NCBI GenBank assembly: GCA_940671915.1
Contig: CALNVZ010003426.1
Span: forward strand, 7,737,118 to 7,801,117
Direction: 5' to 3'
Source of the DNA: Paracentrotus lividus
Taxonomy: Eukaryota > Echinodermata > Echinoidea > Camarodonta > Echinidae
DNA length: 64,000 nucleotides
A model generated the notes under the pieces. That model was not told where the DNA came from. It worked only from the letters and a program-made list of their open reading frames with translations, and did not search any database. Numbering within the stretch: the stretch's first letter is position 1; each line of letters starts with the position of its first letter. This document shows, piece by piece, positions 59,720-64,000 of the stretch. The position numbers and the translations under genes are program-made.

Positions 59720-60748
59720 TTATATCCTAGTGCAACAAGATGTTGCTTTTATCTTCAAAATCATTTTTCTCGATGCTTTACGAAATGGCTTGTTGGAAAT
59801 ATAAAGTAACAACGGATTCCAGAGTGTGTTGAAAAAAGTCAAGGCTACCCAGACGTATCGGAACCACATATTATGATAAATCTCTCCAACGTTGGCAAGC
59901 CCGATCATGAAAGGTAACCAAATGAGAAAGTATGAGAAGGTTATGATGCCAACAGTCTTTAGGCCCTTGAGTCCATTTGCAGCAACGGCTCGATGATTTC
60001 CTTGACCATGTTGAGGGTTGTCCTCTTTATGATGTACACGCGGTTGAACGACATTGCGGTGTAATTTGGAAATCTTTTTGGTCTGCTGCAATGCCTTATG
60101 TAGAATCCCACTACTAGTAAACATGATGATTACAAAACCAGCAAATATTGGCAATAGCATGATCAGTAATGAGCCCAAATCTGATATGGCGTTATTTCTT
60201 GGGGATCTGTCATGGCACGCTATCTCTTTCATGACGTCAGTAATGTCCAAGTAATAAATCAAGATGACAAAGATCAGCGTGGTTAAAATTCCAACCAACA
60301 GAACCAGACGCAATCTCTTTGGCTTCACAAGTCTCTGATGATGTAGAGGCCGTGCGATCATTATGAATCGATTTATATTTATCAAATCAACGATGACTAC
60401 GGAAACATAGACCATAAAGACAGTTAAAAGAAATACTTCCATACAGCCACGTTGGGTTTTTACCACAAACAATAAAGCAAGGGTAGCTTGACCTATGATA
60501 CTGCCGATATCGTTGATAGCAAGCGCTTGGTAGAGGAGACTCTCAGTCTCGTGTAAGCTTTCCGTTATCTTCAAGGTGTATATTGTGAAGGTATTGACCA
60601 TAACGGACAGCACAATGGCCACTACTGACATGCACAGAAACATCCAGAAATGAATACTAAATTTATGCTCTTCCTGATCTATTTCCATAGATGATGTGGT
60701 GTCTCCTAAGCCAGCTAAGGTAGTGAAGACTGTGGATGAATTGGCCAT
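59720..60748 (-). CDS. Receptor C: intronless rhodopsin-like GPCR (intact, 342 aa)
   Basis: Homologous to receptor A along its whole length. N-glycosylation site N3. TM1 has N52; TM2 has 'ALAIND' D80; C102 at TM3; NRF (126-128) in place of DRY; C178 in ECL2. TM5 ends with 'GFVIIMFTSSGIL'. ICL3 carries 'HKEDNPQHGQGNHRAVAANG', three residues longer than A. TM6 has 'IWLPF' (P279). TM7 has 'LWNPLLLY' (N311-P312, Y316). The tail 'SRKMILKIKATSCCTRI' has two cysteines for possible palmitoylation. ICL1-TM2, the start of ICL2 and ICL3-TM6 are the parts most like A, while the extracellular side differs most, suggesting a shared G-protein interface and a different ligand. The ligand is unknown. The start is conserved with A and supported by the family's N-terminal length. 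Confidence 0.9.
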   Translation of the reverse strand: MANSSTVFTTLAGLGDTTSSMEIDQEEHKFSIHFWMFLCMSVVAIVLSVMVNTFTIYTLKITESLHETESLLYQALAINDIGSIIGQATLALLFVVKTQRGCMEVFLLTVFMVYVSVVIVDLININRFIMIARPLHHQRLVKPKRLRLVLLVGILTTLIFVILIYYLDITDVMKEIACHDRSPRNNAISDLGSLLIMLLPIFAGFVIIMFTSSGILHKALQQTKKISKLHRNVVQPRVHHKEDNPQHGQGNHRAVAANGLKGLKTVGIITFSYFLIWLPFMIGLANVGEIYHNMWFRYVWVALTFFNTLWNPLLLYISNKPFRKASRKMILKIKATSCCTRI

Positions 60749-61350
60749 TCTCCAGAAGAAAAAAATGATTCAAATCAGAACGATAACTGTACAAAAACCT
60801 CTTCAGTTAAATGGAAAATGTATCGAGAAAGTAAAAGGTACAAAATATAGTTGCGTGTTTTAATTTCTTCGTCTGGGTAAGTCAACCTTCAAGATGCTCC
60901 AAAGTCGAGTCGAGGCGTGAGCAACGGCAAATGTGGAAAATATCTCTCAACGACCATTGATATTATACTCGATACTTGATGTGGTAATATCTTTGGTTAG
61001 CGCATCACAGTCGAGAAGCTACATGATGGAAAGGTACCCGATGCGCATTGTCGTCAAGAAGCTAATAATCGCTTAATGGAAGGGGAAAATGGTGATGATG
61101 TTTGCTCTATTGTTGAATATGCCAACCAATCCAGCATGTAAATGAGTGCTACCTTTCAGTTCATTAAGCTGTTAATAACTACTTAACAATTTTACAGTTG
61201 GGTCGCCCGATATTGCCTTGTGCATGTTGGTTATGTGTGCTGAGCTTCAGTCGCATTGTGATTCATTATACTTCGAATTCTATAAGAATAAACAGAATAA
61301 GCAATATTTCAAACCTCGTCGATATTAAAACTCATCCCCAATCACAATCT

Positions 61351-61589
61351 GTGGGGTGTACCACAAAGTCTTACGATTGATTAAAAGTTACGATTGATTT
61401 TTTCTTGGTAGCCTCATCATGGACAGGACGCTCCAAAGTTGATGATCTTAATCCTAACTCTAGCCCTAACCCTACTCTTAATCATAATCAAATCCTAATC
61501 TATGACTGTACCTGGTTATCAAATGAGGCTGCCGACAAAAAATCAATCTTAACTTTTAATCAATCGTAAGTCTTTGTGGTACACCCCAC
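61351..61589. mobile_element. 239-bp MITE with GTGGGGTGTACCACAAAG ends and telomere-like core
   Basis: Both ends read 'GTGGGGTGTACCACAAAG' inward, with inverted arms of about 65 bp including 'TTACGATTGATTAAAAGTTA'. The middle (about 61448-61500) is a run of degenerate CCTAAC/CCTAAT hexamers. The target duplication is not clear. Confidence 0.8.
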
Positions 61590-61844
61590 TTATGTCGTAA
61601 GCTGACGCTATTCATGAGACTCTGGACAAATTTACCCAATAAAATTTACATAAAAACAAACAAAAAAACATGCTTACTATTTCAGCGATTTCTCCAGTAA
61701 TATAGTTTTCGTTTCGTCTATTTTTGGAGAAGACTAGCACAATGAAGTTGAATGACAAAGTCTTGCATGACAGCTGATAACAATCAAGCATTTGGACCTC
61801 CGTTCATTCATAACAAATTATATATTATAGATAATAATAATGAT

Positions 61845-62134
61845 AGCAGTGATAATAATAAAAGTAAGCACTTGTTCTGGTCCGCCTTATTGCGCTCATT
61901 GTGTATAAGTGTTCACTTATTATTACCCAGCTAAGCTACAATATAGGCAACCCCCAATTAATGGCGAACATAGCATTTCAGGAATCTTTGCCTATCTGTT
62001 CCCATTTAGTTCACCTGGTCGAGTGTGGCGTGTGTAGATTAGTGTCTTGGCAATATACACGAGTGCGGTGGCCGTGCCGGGATTCGAACTGCGTACCGTG
62101 TCATTTACAGTTCACAACTGTTCCACAAGACCAC
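61845..62134 (-). repeat. tRNA-derived SINE
   Basis: The minus-strand head at 62067-62134 looks like a tRNA: 5' GTGGTCT can pair with 3' CGGCCAC (one mismatch), and 'AGTTCGAATCCCGG' fits the B box/T arm. The D-arm part is weaker. Its tail has 'AGCTTAGCTGGGTAATAATA', 'ATGAGCGCAATAAGG' and ends in ATT/TAT repeats, as in other SINE tails in this window. Confidence 0.6.
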
Positions 62135-62504
62135 ATTACATCTTAGTATATACATGTATATAAATTAATTGAGACCAGATGAAAACCATTAATTCGCTGA
62201 TCGCCAACACCTTTACACAATACACATTTAAATATTAAATATTAAATAAATTACTGCAAATTTGGCAAGACTGAGGTAACTTGGAATTGCCCTATTGTGC
62301 AATCAACCGGTTGTTTGGGCTGATCATATCGCCGGTTTCGAGAACCCAGAATCACGCTCACAATAGCTATGTTCATACGGGACCATCGGGATTTTAGTCC
62401 TCGAGGATTGTATCCCTATGTTTAAACCGTGACGGCTTGTTCTCGAGTCGGGTTCACACGGTGTGCTTATCCTCGAGGATAGTTACCCTTGAGGATTTTG
62501 TAAT

Positions 62505-62543
62505 TTTGTGGGCTTAGGGGGCCCATATTACCTGCATGTACCC
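62505..62543. mobile_element. Orphan right end of the GGGTACATGCAGGT MITE
   Basis: Only the terminal ~40 bp remain ('GGGGGCCCATATTACCTGCA'), adjoining the same flank as the complete copy near receptor C. The MITE was therefore present before the C/D duplication and was deleted here afterwards. Confidence 0.8.
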
Positions 62544-62948
62544 TGATTATTACTAAATAATATTAAATCATTATTCGTATTAAATAATTAAAATGAAAAT
62601 TATTTTGCTTTCTTTAAATCAGATTTTAACAGTAAATCATTAATGATACACATTACTGTGAAGTGTCGTTTTCTATCCCCTCCCAAGCACACCGATAAGA
62701 CGTGACCAAGCATTTCTAATATTGTTCTGAGCAGTTCGAAACACCTTATCAAACACGCTAGCAATATCTTTATCGTACATTTGTACTTTGTATTTTAATT
62801 TGCCACAGGAGCTGAAGGTTCATCAAAACGACTACTTCCGCTTGTAAACCTTACATTAAGGTCTGGAACCATAAAATGATATCATTATTTACAATATAGT
62901 TTTTGGTATTCAATACTTCAGAAAAATACAATTCGTGATACCAGAAGG

Positions 62949-63977
62949 TTATATCCTAGTGTAACAAGATGTTGCTTTTATCTTCAAAATCATTTTTCTC
63001 GATGCTTTTCGAAATGGCTTGTTGGAAATATAGAGTAACAACGGATTCCATATTGTGTTGAAAAAAGTACAGGCTACCCAGATGTATCGGAACCACATAT
63101 TATGATAAATCACTCCAACGTTAGCAAGCCCGATCATGAAAGGTAACCAAGTGAGAAAGTATGAGAAGGTTATGATGCCAACAGTCTTTAGGCCCTTGAG
63201 TCCATTTGCAGCAACGGCTCGATGATTTCCTTGACCATGTTGAGGGTTGTCCTCTTTATGATGTTCACGCGGTTGAACGACATTGCGGTGTAATTTGGAA
63301 ATCTTTTTGGTCTGCTGCAATGCCTTATGTAGAATCCCACTACTAGTAAACATGATGATTACAAAACCAGCAAATATTGGCAATAGCATGATCAGTAATG
63401 AGCCCAAATCTGATATGGCGTTATTTCTTGGGGATCTGTCATGGCACGCTATCTCTTTCATGACGTCAGTAATGTCCTAGTAATAAATCAAGATGACAAA
63501 GATCAGCGTGGTTAAAATCCCAACCAACAGAGCCAAACACAAACTCTTTGGCTTCACAAGTCTCTGATGATGTATAGGTCGTGCGATCATTATGAATCGA
63601 TTTATATTTATCAAATCAACGATGACTACGGAAACATAGACCACAAAGACAGTTAAAAGAAATATTTCCATACAGCCACGTTGGGTCTTTACTACAAACA
63701 GTAGAACAATGGTTGCTTGCACTATGATACTGACGATATCGTTGATAGCAAGCGCTTGGTAGAGGAGACTCTCAGTCTCATGTAAGCTTTCCGTTATCTT
63801 CAAGGTGTATATTGTGAAGGTGTTGGTCATAACGGAAAGAACAATGGCCACTACTGACATGCACAGAAACATCCAGAAATGAATGCTGAATTTGTGCTCT
63901 TCCTGATCTATTCCCATAGATGATGTGGTGTCTCCTAAGCCAGCTAATGTAGTGAAAACTGTGGATGGATTGGCTAT
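62949..63977 (-). pseudogene. Receptor D: recent duplicate of C with lost start and one nonsense codon
   Basis: Same length as C (1029 bp) with no frameshift. Two lesions are seen: the start codon is ATA (63975-63977) instead of ATG, and codon 167, TTG (Leu, TM4) in C, is TAG (63477-63479). Apart from these there are 19 amino-acid differences from C, for example R145S, R147C, I276T and L303C. The next in-frame ATG is codon 21, which would still precede TM1, so the nonsense codon is the more damaging lesion. All seven helices are otherwise conserved. It is a young pseudogene or a null allele. A single wrong base call could mimic the stop, but two independent lesions make this unlikely. Confidence 0.9.
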
Positions 63978-64000
63978 TCTCCAGGAGAATAAAATGATTC

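Larger units (their letters stand above)
60749..62489. other. Intergenic region between receptors C and D
   Basis: Holds a small MITE (61351-61589) and a tRNA-derived SINE (about 61845-62134), described separately. No gene is seen in the rest. Confidence 0.6.

Overview
This is a gene-poor, repeat-rich window of a metazoan nuclear genome. I would place it in an echinoderm, most likely a sea urchin. The reasons are a cluster of intronless, fast-diverging rhodopsin-like GPCR genes of the kind known to be lineage-expanded in sea urchins, AT-rich intergenic DNA with many 'ATAGGCCTA'-like words, and dense TA-flanked short DNA transposons, SINE tails and LINE remnants. The species call is inference. 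No bacterial, viral or CRISPR features were seen.

Positions 1-26,300 are a transposon graveyard. A minus-strand LINE (about 4140-8480) is split exactly at a TA by a 2.7-kb element, which itself holds a 666-bp MITE. To its right come a fold-back element, a palindromic pair of dead Tc1/mariner transposase copies, three stand-alone copies of one ~1-kb palindromic MITE family, a 533-bp assembly gap and a 4.6-kb palindromic element (14836-19418) sitting inside a GC-rich minisatellite monomer. An 831-bp MITE and the 3' end of an L1-like LINE follow.

Positions 26,300-54,250 hold GPCR locus 1. Receptor A (27576-28595, minus) is intact. Receptor B (36539-37164, minus) keeps only its 3' half. Downstream of A, of B and of the third plus-strand copy lies a fossil of a second receptor (ICL3 to TM7). 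Between 38,042 and 53,443 there are three plus-strand receptor copies at a ~3.8-kb period, which then run into a reverse-complement copy of 30633-37164. This stretch is full of single-base indels and ends at a 25-N gap, so it looks like uncorrected long-read gap fill of another allele or paralog. The missing 5' half of a receptor lies just right of that gap (53860-54249) and ends at the very base where B begins. Together with the flanks this indicates an inversion whose two junctions each carry ~875 bp of foreign DNA containing a GCGAGCGCGAAGCGCG-type repeat.

Positions 54,250-64,000 hold GPCR locus 2. Receptor C (59720-60748) is intact. D (62949-63977) is a tandem duplicate with a lost start codon and one nonsense codon. 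Around them lie MITEs, microsatellites and a tRNA-derived SINE.

The encoded function here is chemosensory or orphan GPCR signalling, with genes multiplying by tandem duplication and dying by single lesions, inversion and transposon-related rearrangement.
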